Shown piece after piece: positions 39,606 to 48,103 of a stretch of DNA of 64,000 nucleotides. The translations under genes and the position numbers were made by a program. How positions within the stretch are numbered: position 1 is the stretch's first letter; every line of letters begins with the position of its first letter. The stretch spans positions 1,178,001 to 1,242,000 of the forward strand of contig NZ_CP046444.1 of the NCBI RefSeq assembly GCF_014083945.1, given 5' to 3'. The DNA is from Granulicella sp. 5B5 (lineage in GTDB: Bacteria > Acidobacteriota > Terriglobia > Terriglobales > Acidobacteriaceae). Below the pieces are notes generated by a model. That model saw only the letters and a list, made by a program, of their open reading frames with translations, did no database searches and was not told the DNA's origin.

Positions 39606-41087
39606 ATGCCGAAGTCCCTCCCCCTCTTCGCCCTCTTCGCCTTGGCCGCTCCACTGCTCGCGCAGCAGCCTCTGCTCACCGGCCAGTCCGCGTTCACGGA
39701 CTGGAACCAGCAGTCCCCCGGCGTCCGCCACAAGATCACCCTCTCCGACCTCCCGCAACCCAAGCCAGCCGAGGCCGTCAACAACACCGCGCACATCATC
39801 CCGCGCCCTGAAGGCGCCTGGCCCCAGGCCCCCGCAGGCTTCAAGGTCACGCTCTACGCCGGTGGCGACGCCAAGCCCATGCAGCGCGCCGACAACGTCG
39901 AGCACATGCACCTCTCCGGCGGCACCTTCACCGAACCCCGCCTCATCCGCACCGCGCCCAACGGCGACCTCTTCCTCGCCGACTCCGGCGCCGGCAAGAT
40001 CATGGTCCTCCGCGGCGTCACTCCCGACGGCAAGGCCGAGCACATCGAAACCTTCGCCTCCGGCCTCGACCACCCCTTCGGCATCGCCTTCTGGCCCGCG
40101 CACGACCCAAAGTGGCTCTACATCGGCAACGCCACCACCGTCGTCCGCTTCCCGTATCACTCCGGCGACCTCAAGGCCACGGCCGCGCCTGAGACCATCG
40201 TCCCCGACGTTCCCGGCTACGCGCAGCTCACCGGCGGCGGCCACTGGACCCGCGACGTCATCTTCCGTGACGGCAAGCTGCTCATCTCCGTCGGCTCCGG
40301 CTCCAACGTCGACGACGCCGACACCCACCCCCGCGAGTTCCACCGCGCAGACGTCCTCGAGTACACCCCCGACGGCAAGTTCATCGAGGTCTACGCCCAC
40401 GGCATCCGCAACTGCGTCGGCGAGGCCGTCAACCCCATCACCGACTCTCTCTGGTGCTCCACCAACGAGCGCGACAACCTCGGCAACCACCTCGTCCCCG
40501 ACTACGTCACCAGCGTCCCCGAAGGCGGCTTCTTCGGCTGGCCCTGGTACTACATGGGCGGCCACGAGGACCCGCGCTTACCCCAGCCCTGCGCCGACGG
40601 CACCGGCCCCAACCCGCAGCGCACCAAGCCCCTCACCGAGGACGAAGCTAAAAACTGCAAGCGCGCCGACCTGTCCAAACAGGTCCGCACACCTGACGTC
40701 CTCGTCCAGCCCCACATGGCCTCGCTTGAAATGCTCTTCTACCCAACCATCGGCGACCTCGAAGCCCGCGAGCACCACGTACAGAACGGTCTCCACGAGT
40801 CCCGCGTACCCACCTCCATCTTCCCCGAGCACTTCCGCGGCGACGCCTTCGCCGCCGAGCACGGCTCTTGGAACCGCCTCAACCGCGCCGGCTACGAGGT
40901 CATCTCCATCCCCATGCACGACGGCCACGCCACCGGCGAGTACGACGACTTCCTCACCGGCTTCGTCACCAAGGACGGCAAAGTCTGGGGCCGCCCCGTC
41001 GGCGTCACCGTCGGCAACGACGGCTCCCTCTTCGTCACCGACGACGCCACCCGCTCCGTCTGGCGCGTAGCCTACGTCGGCAAGTAA
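39606..41087 (+). CDS. Secreted sorbosone dehydrogenase-like (PQQ-type beta-propeller) protein
   Basis: Exported protein of 493 residues with a signal peptide (LPLFALFALAAPLLA-QQ). It has the six-bladed propeller blocks of the L-sorbosone/glucose dehydrogenase family: GFKVTLYAGG, EPRLIRTAPNGDLFLADSGA, LDHPFGIAFWP, GHWTRDVIFRDGKLLISVGS GSNVDD, VYAHGIRNCVGEAVNPITDS LWCSTNERDNLGNHLVPDY and EHGSWNRLNRAGYEV. The GGHWTRD and ERDNLG segments are where PQQ and calcium ligands usually sit. It probably oxidises a sugar or alcohol in the periplasm; the substrate is unknown. Confidence 0.88.
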   Translation: MPKSLPLFALFALAAPLLAQQPLLTGQSAFTDWNQQSPGVRHKITLSDLPQPKPAEAVNNTAHIIPRPEGAWPQAPAGFKVTLYAGGDAKPMQRADNVEHMHLSGGTFTEPRLIRTAPNGDLFLADSGAGKIMVLRGVTPDGKAEHIETFASGLDHPFGIAFWPAHDPKWLYIGNATTVVRFPYHSGDLKATAAPETIVPDVPGYAQLTGGGHWTRDVIFRDGKLLISVGSGSNVDDADTHPREFHRADVLEYTPDGKFIEVYAHGIRNCVGEAVNPITDSLWCSTNERDNLGNHLVPDYVTSVPEGGFFGWPWYYMGGHEDPRLPQPCADGTGPNPQRTKPLTEDEAKNCKRADLSKQVRTPDVLVQPHMASLEMLFYPTIGDLEAREHHVQNGLHESRVPTSIFPEHFRGDAFAAEHGSWNRLNRAGYEVISIPMHDGHATGEYDDFLTGFVTKDGKVWGRPVGVTVGNDGSLFVTDDATRSVWRVAYVGK

Positions 41088-41119
41088 CACTGCCAGCAAG
41101 TAATCTCACCCCCAACGAC

Positions 41120-41155
41120 AAAGCCGTCATGCCACCCCGGCATGACGGCTTTTCC
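41120..41155 (+). terminator. Terminator after the sorbosone dehydrogenase-like gene
   Basis: AAAGCCGTCATGCC, short loop, GGCATGACGGCTTT, then TT. A strong 14-pair stem. Confidence 0.88.
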
Positions 41156-41169
41156 ATGTCCCCCCACAT

Positions 41170-41229
41170 TGTCATCTCGACCGAAGCATGACAGCTTCAC
41201 CGTCATGCATAGCGGAGAGACCTGCAGTT
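41170..41229. repeat. Family-B repeat, copy 1
   Basis: TGTCATCTCGACCGAAGC, then an inner hairpin with arms GCATGAC/GTCATGC, then AGCGGAGAGACCTGCA. Outer sequences are conserved and the inner stem varies between copies. Confidence 0.85.
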
Positions 41230-41286
41230 GTACCACCACATACGTCTACCCGCGCTGCTTCAACCGCCCACAGCACCACCGCAACC

Positions 41287-41336
41287 GTGGCGAAACGTGG
41301 CGTTAAACTTCGCGCACTTTGCGGGAAGCTCTTCGC
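41287..41336. repeat. Family-E repeat, copy 3, overlapping the TetR gene end
   Basis: GTGGCGAAACGTGGCGTTAA then ACTTCGCGCACTTTGCGGG. It overlaps the last codons of the TetR gene (stop at 41303). Confidence 0.7.
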
Positions 41337-41953
41337 CGCACGCGGCTTGGGGTAGAAGCGCGCTTCGACACCGCGCGCGAACCAGCAATGAGAATATCGA
41401 CGAGGCGACGAGCGCTCGGCTCCCAGCCAGGCAAAGCCGTCGTATGGAAGATCCCCACGAGAGCACGAACGAAGTCGTTGGGATCGGTGTCGGAGCGAAG
41501 ATCGCCACTGGCGACGGCACGCTTCACCGAGGCGACAAAGGCAGTATGGATGAGCGAGCGCGAGCCTTCGATCAGTCGCATCGAACCGCCGGCCACAGTA
41601 TCCATCGCAGGAATAATGAGCGTCTTGGCAGCGACGTGGTCGATGAACAACAGCATCCACGCGCGCAGTGCCTCAAGCGGCGGCATCTTGGCGGCAAAGC
41701 GCTGCTCGGCGGCGGCGAGCCTTTCAACCTCACTGCGGTAGACAGCTTCGATAAGAGCATCGCGCGTAGGAAAGTGGCGATAGAGCGTGCCCGCCCCCAC
41801 TCCCGCCTGGCGAACGATATCGTCCAGACTGGCCGCAGCGCCGTCGCGCGTAAAAACCTCCTTGGCGACCTCCAGAATGCGCTCCCGGTTGCGCTGCGCA
41901 TCCGCGCGGGGTTTGCGGGCGAGCGGAGGTGGCGAAAGCTTCTTTTTCGGCAT
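41303..41953 (-). CDS. TetR-family transcriptional regulator
   Basis: Repressor-type protein of 216 residues. The N-terminal helix-turn-helix reads RERILEVAKEVFTRDGAAAS LDDIVRQAGVGAGTLYRHFP TRDALIEAVY, followed by an all-helical ligand domain. The C-terminal tail (VSKRASTPSRVRRRASRKVR) is unusually basic, and its codons overlap a family-E repeat, so the tail may have been created by it. It is divergent from the NAD-binding gene at 42101, and the gap holds two CGGAGA-type palindromes. Confidence 0.92.
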   Translation of the reverse strand: MPKKKLSPPPLARKPRADAQRNRERILEVAKEVFTRDGAAASLDDIVRQAGVGAGTLYRHFPTRDALIEAVYRSEVERLAAAEQRFAAKMPPLEALRAWMLLFIDHVAAKTLIIPAMDTVAGGSMRLIEGSRSLIHTAFVASVKRAVASGDLRSDTDPNDFVRALVGIFHTTALPGWEPSARRLVDILIAGSRAVSKRASTPSRVRRRASRKVREV

Positions 41954-41979
41954 AAGCAAGTTTACAGAAAGTTTTTTGC

Positions 41980-42027
41980 AACCGGAGACATCCTCCGGTT
42001 ATCTTACTATGCGGAGACTGTCTCCGC
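41980..42027. promoter_or_regulatory. Two putative TetR operators
   Basis: Site one (41980-42000) has arms AACCGGA and TCCGGTT around GACATCC. Site two (42011-42027) is GCGGAGACTGTCTCCGC, a perfect palindrome around one base. Both share CGGAGA and lie in the divergent TetR/SDR gap. Confidence 0.75.
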
Positions 42028-42100
42028 TTATGGGCGGGGACAAAAATATCGATTTTCGGTGCGGGTCCAGGCCGCGCCCTAACAGCAAAAGGAGATGACC

Positions 42101-42988
42101 ATGAGAGTATTTGTGACCGGATCGACGGGATTTATAGGGACGGAACTGGTGAAGGAGTTGATCGCGGCAGGGCACCAGGTGCGCGGGCTAACCCGCAGCG
42201 ATGCCGGCGTGGAACAGTTGATGGCGGCAGGCGCCGAGGTGCATCGCGGCAACCTCGAGGACCTGGACAGTCTGCGCAGCGGAGCGGCGGGGATGGATGC
42301 CGTGGTGAACCTGGCGTTCAACCATGACTGGTCGAACTTTGCGCAGAGCGCAGCCGACGAGATCAAGGCGATTGAGACTCTGGCTTCAGTGCTCGAGCCG
42401 GGCAAGCGGCTAGTGGTCACCTCAGGGACCGGGCTGGCCAGCGGCGCCCCGGGTCACCTGCGCGTGGAGAGCGATCCCCCGGCAAGCAATCCGGCGGTTC
42501 CACGCAGGCCGGAACAGACGGCGCAGGCGGTGGCGGCAAAGGGGTTGCATGTGGCGATTGTGCGTCTGCCGCAGGTGCATGACACACGCAAGCAGGGGCT
42601 GGTAACGAGGGTGATTCAGATGTCGCGCGAGAAGGGCGTTTCGACGTATATAGGCGACGGAGCGAACCGCTGGGCTGCTGCACCTCTGAAGGATGTGGCG
42701 CACCTGTACCGGCTGGCGGTCGAGAAAACCGACCCCGGCCTGACCACCTATCACGCGGTGCAGGAAGAAGGCGTGTCGCTGCGGGACATCGCGGAGACGA
42801 TCGGCAAAGGGCTGAAGGTGCCAGTGGTTTCTATCCCGCCCGAAAAAGCCGTCGAGCACTTCGGGCCGTTCTTCGGCCACTTTGTAGGAACGGATATGCC
42901 GGCTTCGAGCGAGTGGACGCGCAAAACGCTGGGGTGGGACCCGACCGGACCGGGGCTGATCGAGGATCTGTCCAACATGAAGTACTGA
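42101..42988 (+). CDS. NAD(P)-binding extended SDR-type protein
   Basis: Protein of 295 residues with the dinucleotide motif MRVFVTGSTGFIGTELVKEL. It follows the extended/NmrA-like SDR pattern (GMDAVVNLAFNHDW, LVVTSGTGLASG, VRLPQVHDTRKQGLV) and ends with a substrate-side region YIGDGANRWAAAPLKDVAHL YRLAVEK. No intact YxxxK is obvious. Start 42101 is chosen because AAGGAG lies six bases upstream; the in-frame ATG at 42095 overlaps the ribosome binding site. Probably controlled by the divergent TetR protein. Substrate unknown. Confidence 0.88.
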   Translation: MRVFVTGSTGFIGTELVKELIAAGHQVRGLTRSDAGVEQLMAAGAEVHRGNLEDLDSLRSGAAGMDAVVNLAFNHDWSNFAQSAADEIKAIETLASVLEPGKRLVVTSGTGLASGAPGHLRVESDPPASNPAVPRRPEQTAQAVAAKGLHVAIVRLPQVHDTRKQGLVTRVIQMSREKGVSTYIGDGANRWAAAPLKDVAHLYRLAVEKTDPGLTTYHAVQEEGVSLRDIAETIGKGLKVPVVSIPPEKAVEHFGPFFGHFVGTDMPASSEWTRKTLGWDPTGPGLIEDLSNMKY

Positions 42989-43132
42989 CGATCTCCGTCG
43001 AAGACGTACGACCGGCAGAATGCGAGGCTCCTGGGTGTTCCGGGGCCTCGTTGTCTTTGCATGGCCGGACAGCCACATCTGAGAAATGCTCTAGGGAGAT
43101 TCTGATTAATATAAGTGTCTTTGGGAGGAAGC

Positions 43133-43186
43133 AGGGGTCTTCAGACCCCTGAATTCCCGGCAAAATTTAGTCGGGCTTTAGCCCCG
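43133..43186. repeat. Family-A palindromic repeat, copy 4
   Basis: Hairpin one AGGGGTCTTCAGACCCCT, hairpin two GGGCTTTAGCCC followed by CGGAGG. Confidence 0.8.
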
Positions 43187-43404
43187 GAGGACTTGTTCCT
43201 AGCTCACATCCGCACGGTCAATCAGGACTCAGCACTTGACACTCCACGTACAATAGAAGCAGGCAAAAGAAGACAGCGCGGCCACCACCGGGCTCTTCTC
43301 TCCACCGGCCCAGCGCCGGGCACTACGCTTCCATTTTGACAATCCGACAAGCACCTACAATCTGCCCGACAGCTTTTCGCCGCAGTAGACAGTACCACCG
43401 CTAA

Positions 43405-43447
43405 CCCCAATCGGCTGCGGATCATAGCCCCAAAACCGGGGGAGGGT
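43405..43447. repeat. Family-F repeat, copy 2
   Basis: CGGATCATAGCCCCAAAACC, then GGGGGAGGGT, just after the M23 peptidase stop codon on the minus strand. Confidence 0.7.
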
Positions 43448-43466
43448 CACGCGCCCAGCCAGTAGA

Positions 43467-44462
43467 TTACCGGCCTGTACCGGTTCCGCCCAGCTGCGCC
43501 ATCGTCGTCTGCAAATAGCGGTGCGGATTCACCGCCGTCCCGTGGATGTCCACCTCATAGTGCAGGTGCGATCCGGTAGCGCGGCCCGAGTGGCCCACAT
43601 ACCCGATCACCTCGCCCTTCACCACCACCTGGCCTTCAATCACGTTGAATCCCTGCAGGTGGCCATAGACCGTCACGATCCCGTTTCCGTGGTCGATCTC
43701 GATCTCATTCCCATAGCCGCCGCCGTTGCTCGCCTTGATCACGCGCCCATTCGCCGGAGCATGGACCGGCGTCCCATCCGGGCTGCCGATATCGACGCCC
43801 TTGTGGAACTCACCCTCGCCGTTGCCCAGCACCGGGTCTTCGCGCTCGCCAAACCCCGAGTTAATCGGTCCCATGATCGGCCACATGTCCGGCACAGTCG
43901 GCCCAGCCGGCTCGAAGTCCGCCGAAGCGAAGTCGCCCAGCTCCGCGCGCACGCCCAGCGCAGAGTTCGACTGCGCCGCCAGCGCCACCGTCAGCCCGTT
44001 GCTCGCCGTGTTCTGCAGCGCCAGGAACGTGTTCACCGACCGGTAGTAGCTGTCATCGCTGAACGACGAGTCGTCCTTCAGCGGGGCCTTCGCCACCTCC
44101 GCAGCCGCCGAAGCCTTCGCCTTGCCGACATGGATGTGCGTCAGCCTCCCGGCCGTCAGCCCATAGATCGCCGAAACCTCGCTCGCCAGCGATCCCAGGC
44201 TCGCCGCCTGGACGTCTTTCTCGTGCGCGGTCGTCTCCAGGTGTTGATAATCCTTGCGCGTCATCGCCAACTCTTCGCGCAGATGGTTCACCGCCTGGGC
44301 CTTGGCCACCATCCGGGCATACGAACCCGCCAGCCCGGCGATGGTGAACATGCCCGTCACCGCCGCGGCCAGAAACAGGTAGACGTAGCGCATCGGGATG
44401 GAGACGCGCTCCACCGCACCGTCCTGCGCCTGCGAAATGTACACGAAATAATGCTTACGCAC
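43467..44462 (-). CDS. Membrane-anchored M23 peptidase
   Basis: Envelope protein of 331 residues. An N-terminal cytoplasmic stretch is followed by one transmembrane helix (YVYLFLAAAVTGMFTIAGLA), a coiled-coil region (NHLREELAMTRKDYQHLETT AHEKD) and a C-terminal LytM domain. The zinc ligands of a lysostaphin-type endopeptidase are present: EFHKGVDIGSPDG (HxxxD) and GSHLHYEV (HxH). It probably cleaves peptidoglycan crosslinks or activates another hydrolase. The domain is complete, so activity is likely. Confidence 0.92.
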   Translation of the reverse strand: MRKHYFVYISQAQDGAVERVSIPMRYVYLFLAAAVTGMFTIAGLAGSYARMVAKAQAVNHLREELAMTRKDYQHLETTAHEKDVQAASLGSLASEVSAIYGLTAGRLTHIHVGKAKASAAAEVAKAPLKDDSSFSDDSYYRSVNTFLALQNTASNGLTVALAAQSNSALGVRAELGDFASADFEPAGPTVPDMWPIMGPINSGFGEREDPVLGNGEGEFHKGVDIGSPDGTPVHAPANGRVIKASNGGGYGNEIEIDHGNGIVTVYGHLQGFNVIEGQVVVKGEVIGYVGHSGRATGSHLHYEVDIHGTAVNPHRYLQTTMAQLGGTGTGR

Positions 44463-44693
44463 GAGTCACGCTGCCTCTGGGCCTGAAATCTTCACCCTTC
44501 GCAGCCGTCGTGCTGTGCTGGGCGAGGCTGCAACCGGACTGAAAGACACGGCTGGCAGCGGAGCTTGCATTCGTCGGCACTCCCGGGAAGACGTACACCC
44601 AACGTGCCATCCTTCCTATGCTAATCGACGTACCGAAACGGTACAAGGCTCCATTCCGGGGGCCATCCCCCCAACCGGGGTATCCTGAACCAC

Positions 44694-45707
44694 GTGCCCC
44701 GCAAGTCACACAACGCGCCTGCCTCCGGCGAGCTCGCCCTCATCGCCCGCATCCGCGAGGCCGCTAAAGCCCGCCACAAGCACCTCCGCCTCGGTATCGG
44801 CGACGACTGCGCCATCCTCGCCCCGCCACCCGGCCATGAAATCCTCGTCACCACCGACTTCTCCCTCGAAGGCCGCCACTTCCGCCGCGAGTGGCACCCC
44901 GCCCGCTCCATCGGCCACCGGGCCCTCGCCCGCGGCCTCTCCGACCTCGCCGCCATGGGGGCCACCCCGCTCGCCGCCTTCCTCTCCCTGGCGCTCCCGC
45001 GCAGCGCCAACAAACCCATCTGGATCAACAACTTCCTCGACGGCCTCCTCACCCTCGCCGCCGCTGCCAAAACCCCGCTCGCCGGCGGTGACACCTCCGA
45101 ATCCCCCTCCGACAACATCCTCGCCGACATCGTCCTCCTCGGCTCCGCTCCAGCCAGCCGCTCACTCCGCCGCAGCACCGCCCGCCCCGGCGACCTCCTC
45201 TACGTCACCGGCGCCCTCGGCGGTGCCGCCACCGAACTCGCCACCCTCGCCCTCAATCCTCGCCGCTACCGCAACGCCAGCCCCACCGGCGACCACCCAC
45301 ACCTCTACCCGCAGCCCCGCCTCACCATCGGCCAGACCCTGCTCCGCCGTCAACTCGCCACCGCCTGCATCGACATCTCCGACGGTCTCTCCACCGACCT
45401 CGCCCACCTCTGCACCGAGTCTGGCGTAGCAGCCGAGATTCAGGCCGCCAGGCTTCCCTTACACCGCCTTACCAAGCCCCTACCGCCCTCCGAAGCCTTC
45501 CACAACGCTCTCCACGGCGGCGAGGACTACGAGCTCCTCTTCACCGCCCGCCCCCAAACCCGCATTCCACGCTTCATCGAAGGCGTCCCCATTACCCCGA
45601 TTGGCGTCATCCATCACTCTCGCAAAGCCGTCCCACAGGTTACGCTGGTTCAGGCCGCCGGAGACCGCATTCCGCTCCAGCCCCAGGGCTGGCAGCACCT
45701 ACTCTAG
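44694..45707 (+). CDS. thiL: Thiamine-monophosphate kinase
   Basis: Cytoplasmic ATP-dependent kinase of 337 residues making thiamine diphosphate. It starts at a GTG codon. Motifs in order: LRLGIGDDCAILAPPP, VTTDFSLEGRHF, HRALARGLSDLAAMGATPLA AFLSLALP, GGDTSES, VTGALGGAA, CIDISDGLSTDLAHLC and LHGGEDYELLF, all characteristic of ThiL. No TPP riboswitch is seen upstream. A hypothetical gene follows 37 bases later on the same strand. Confidence 0.95.
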   Translation: MPRKSHNAPASGELALIARIREAAKARHKHLRLGIGDDCAILAPPPGHEILVTTDFSLEGRHFRREWHPARSIGHRALARGLSDLAAMGATPLAAFLSLALPRSANKPIWINNFLDGLLTLAAAAKTPLAGGDTSESPSDNILADIVLLGSAPASRSLRRSTARPGDLLYVTGALGGAATELATLALNPRRYRNASPTGDHPHLYPQPRLTIGQTLLRRQLATACIDISDGLSTDLAHLCTESGVAAEIQAARLPLHRLTKPLPPSEAFHNALHGGEDYELLFTARPQTRIPRFIEGVPITPIGVIHHSRKAVPQVTLVQAAGDRIPLQPQGWQHLL

Positions 45708-45744
45708 CTGGCGCCAGAAACAACTCATCGCAAAAGGCAGACTC

Positions 45745-46323
45745 ATGGGCTCCTCGCAAGAAGGCTTCCTCTACAACTGGACCGCGACCACCCTCGCCAA
45801 GCCGCCCCTCATCGCTCCGGCCCGCAACTACATCTATCCAGTCCCTGTCCCCGGCGAAGAGGCCGCCATCAACCGCGGCGCTCTGCTCATCGACGTCAAA
45901 CCTATGTTCGGCGGCAACTTCCTCGCCACCTGTGCACTCGGTTTCCGCGACCACCATCTGCCCACCGGCGTCTTCGCCTGCCCACGTCCCGACGATCTCC
46001 TCGCCGTCGCCGGCGGCTACGCCTACCTCATCGACACCCTCAACCCTGAGCGCAGCCTCCACCTGCCCATCCGCCCCGTCACCCAGATCGTCGCGGCCCC
46101 CGCCAACGGCCTGCTCTTCGTCGCGGGCTTCCACACCGTCGCCGCCATCGGGCCCAACGGCCTCCGCTGGCAGAGCGGACGCGTCACCTGGGAGGGCGTC
46201 ACCCTCTCCGGCGTCCGCGAAGGCCGCCTTCACGGCACCGGCTGGAACCTCCACACCGACGCCGAAGTCCCCTTCACCATCGACCTCGAATCCGGTGCCC
46301 ACGAGGGCGGCGGGTTCTCCTAA
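45745..46323 (+). CDS. Unknown protein downstream of thiL
   Basis: Protein of 192 residues beginning MGSSQEGFLYNWTATTLAKP. It is beta-rich with repeats like FGGNFLATCALGFRDHHLPT, DLLAVAGGYAYLIDTLNPER and GLLFVAGFHTVAAIGPNGLR, suggesting a small propeller-like or beta-sandwich domain. No signal peptide is seen. AAAAGGCAG lies upstream of the ATG. Co-directional with thiL, 37 bases apart. No family is recognised. Confidence 0.75.
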   Translation: MGSSQEGFLYNWTATTLAKPPLIAPARNYIYPVPVPGEEAAINRGALLIDVKPMFGGNFLATCALGFRDHHLPTGVFACPRPDDLLAVAGGYAYLIDTLNPERSLHLPIRPVTQIVAAPANGLLFVAGFHTVAAIGPNGLRWQSGRVTWEGVTLSGVREGRLHGTGWNLHTDAEVPFTIDLESGAHEGGGFS

Positions 46324-46331
46324 ACGCAGCT

Positions 46332-46892
46332 CTACCCCACTCCGTAAAAGCTCAACGCCGCATCGCCTTGCTGAAGCACCCGGCCTCTCTGCAGCGCACC
46401 ATAGCGTTCCTCCAGCGGCTGTTTCTTCGCATGTTCCGCGACCACCACCGCACCATCCGAAAGCATTACGCGATGGTTCAGCCCGAGGAACCCGAGTGTG
46501 CTCGCATACTCCTCAGCAGCCTCATACGGCGGGTCGAGAAAGACAATCTCCGCCGAGCGTCCCTTGCTCAGTAACGTCTCCAGCAGTCTGCGGACACCCC
46601 GTTCTTCCACAGCAAACCCACCGGATATCTTCAGGCTTTGCAGATTCGCCCGGATCGCGCTTACAGCCGCCGGGGCCTTCTCCGCAAACCAGCAGAACTC
46701 CGCGCCCCGGCTCAGGGCCTCGATTCCCACAGCACCGGAGCCCGCATAGAGATCCACAAACCTCGCCCCCTCCACGCGCAGGCTCAACACGTTGAACAAT
46801 GTCTCGCGCAAACGGTCACTGGTCGGCCGCGTAGCCATGCCCTTCGGCGCCTGCAGCGCGCGCGACCGATACTCCCCTGCTATCACTCGCAT
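46332..46892 (-). CDS. rsmD: 16S rRNA (guanine-N2-)-methyltransferase RsmD
   Basis: Methylates G966 of 16S rRNA, 186 residues. Family start MRVIAGEYRSRALQAPKGMA, the RPTSDRLRETLFNVL block, the SAM-binding motif FVDLYAGSGAVGIEALSRGA, and the catalytic FLDPPY are all present. Start 46892 is chosen by family match; the frame stays open another 15 codons upstream. Convergent with the hypothetical gene at 45745 and divergent from the gene at 46975. Confidence 0.95.
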   Translation of the reverse strand: MRVIAGEYRSRALQAPKGMATRPTSDRLRETLFNVLSLRVEGARFVDLYAGSGAVGIEALSRGAEFCWFAEKAPAAVSAIRANLQSLKISGGFAVEERGVRRLLETLLSKGRSAEIVFLDPPYEAAEEYASTLGFLGLNHRVMLSDGAVVVAEHAKKQPLEERYGALQRGRVLQQGDAALSFYGVG

Positions 46893-46974
46893 CGTCTCCT
46901 CCGACGGTATCAGTTCCGGCTCTGAAGAACACTGCAACCTGTCCGCCGCCCCACTCGCACCCTACAATACTCAA

Positions 46975-48099
46975 ATGCTGCGATCGTCACTCCCCATCGG
47001 CACCTTCTTCGGCGTCGAGGTCCGGGTACACCTCTCGTTCCCTCTCCTGCTCGTGCTCGCCCTCTCGCTTTCTGCCTACTTCACTCAGGGCCTCGGTCGC
47101 GGATTCGCCCTCTGGCTCGCCCTCTGTTTCGCCGTCCTTGTCCGTGAAGCCGCCCGCGCCATCGCCGCCGCCTACGCCGGTCTCCACCTGCGCGCCATCT
47201 ATCTGTTGCCCGTCGGCGGAGTCATGGCCTTCAGCTCCTCCGATGGCGCATCCCTACACGCCACCGGTTCCGGCCGCCGCAACACTCGCTGGGTCACCCT
47301 CAGCGGTCCCATCGCAAACTTCGCGACAGGCCTCTTCATCCTCGCCTTCAGCCTCAGCATCGCCCCACAGGCATCGCTCCTGGCCCAACCCTGGATCAGC
47401 CTAGGCCACATCCTGCGCAGCATGCTCTGGACGCAGATCCTTCTCGGCGGCATCAGCCTCCTGCCGGCCTCCGCCATGCCCACGCGCCAACTCCTGCGCA
47501 CCGCACCGCAGAACGCCGGCAAGTCCGCCGCCTCCCGCAAGCCCATGCTGAGTTTCGGCACCGGCATGGCTATTGCGATGATCTTGGCAGGAGTTCTCAT
47601 CCCTTATCTCTACTGGCTCGTCGCACTTGGTGTCTTCCTTCTGCTCTACCTCCAGGTCACCAAAACACAGACCAAAGCCGGTGCCGACGCCGACACCATC
47701 CTCGTCCGCGAGGTGATGCTCACTGAGTACACTCTGCTCTCCAGCTCCGAGACGCTCCGCGACGCCCTCGACCGCACCATCCACAGCCTGCACGACATCT
47801 TCCCCGTCGTCCGCGGCGAACGCCTCGTCGGCTCCATCACCCGCCAAACCATCGCCGAGCGGCTGCTCTCTGGCGGCGACAGCTACCTTCAGGGCGCCAT
47901 GACCCGCAAAGTCCCTCTTGCCGCGCCTGATGAAAAGCTCGTCGATGTCCTCCGCCGCGTCTCTCTGCAAGGAACAGGCGAGTTCATCCCCGTCATCGAG
48001 GACGACCGCATGATCGGCATCCTCTCGCACCAGTCCCTCGGCCGCGCCGTTCAGCAGGTCAAGCTGCTCCGCCCGGCCCCGTCACAGCAGTCCTACTAA
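46975..48099 (+). CDS. Site-2-protease-like membrane protein with CBS domains and degenerate active site
   Basis: Membrane protein of 374 residues with the topology of M50 family zinc proteases: a hydrophobic start (FPLLLVLALSLSAYF), the LWLALCFAVLVREAARAIAA helix, the LPVGGVMAF loop, and further helices. The metal motif HExxH is replaced by R57-E58-A-A-R61, and the second motif (LDGG) by ASAMPTRQLL, so zinc binding should be lost. A C-terminal pair of CBS domains follows (ILVREVMLTEYTLLSSSETL, GEFIPVIEDDRMIGILSHQS), likely sensing a nucleotide. It overlaps closely with rsmI, whose GTG start is five bases downstream. Confidence 0.88.
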   Translation: MLRSSLPIGTFFGVEVRVHLSFPLLLVLALSLSAYFTQGLGRGFALWLALCFAVLVREAARAIAAAYAGLHLRAIYLLPVGGVMAFSSSDGASLHATGSGRRNTRWVTLSGPIANFATGLFILAFSLSIAPQASLLAQPWISLGHILRSMLWTQILLGGISLLPASAMPTRQLLRTAPQNAGKSAASRKPMLSFGTGMAIAMILAGVLIPYLYWLVALGVFLLLYLQVTKTQTKAGADADTILVREVMLTEYTLLSSSETLRDALDRTIHSLHDIFPVVRGERLVGSITRQTIAERLLSGGDSYLQGAMTRKVPLAAPDEKLVDVLRRVSLQGTGEFIPVIEDDRMIGILSHQSLGRAVQQVKLLRPAPSQQSY

Positions 48100-48103
48100 G
48101 TCC

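Larger units (their letters stand above)
42989..43466. other. Intergenic region with terminator-like hairpin and two repeats
   Basis: No gene in 478 bases. A hairpin with arms CGAGGCTCC/GGGGCCTCG and a TTGTCTTTG tail at about 43022-43058 likely ends the NAD-binding gene. A family-A repeat (43133-43186) and a family-F repeat (43405-43447) follow. Confidence 0.55.

Noticed and set aside
44463-44693. TPP riboswitch upstream of thiL
   Set aside because: The CUGAGA and ACCUGA core motifs in proper arrangement are not seen.
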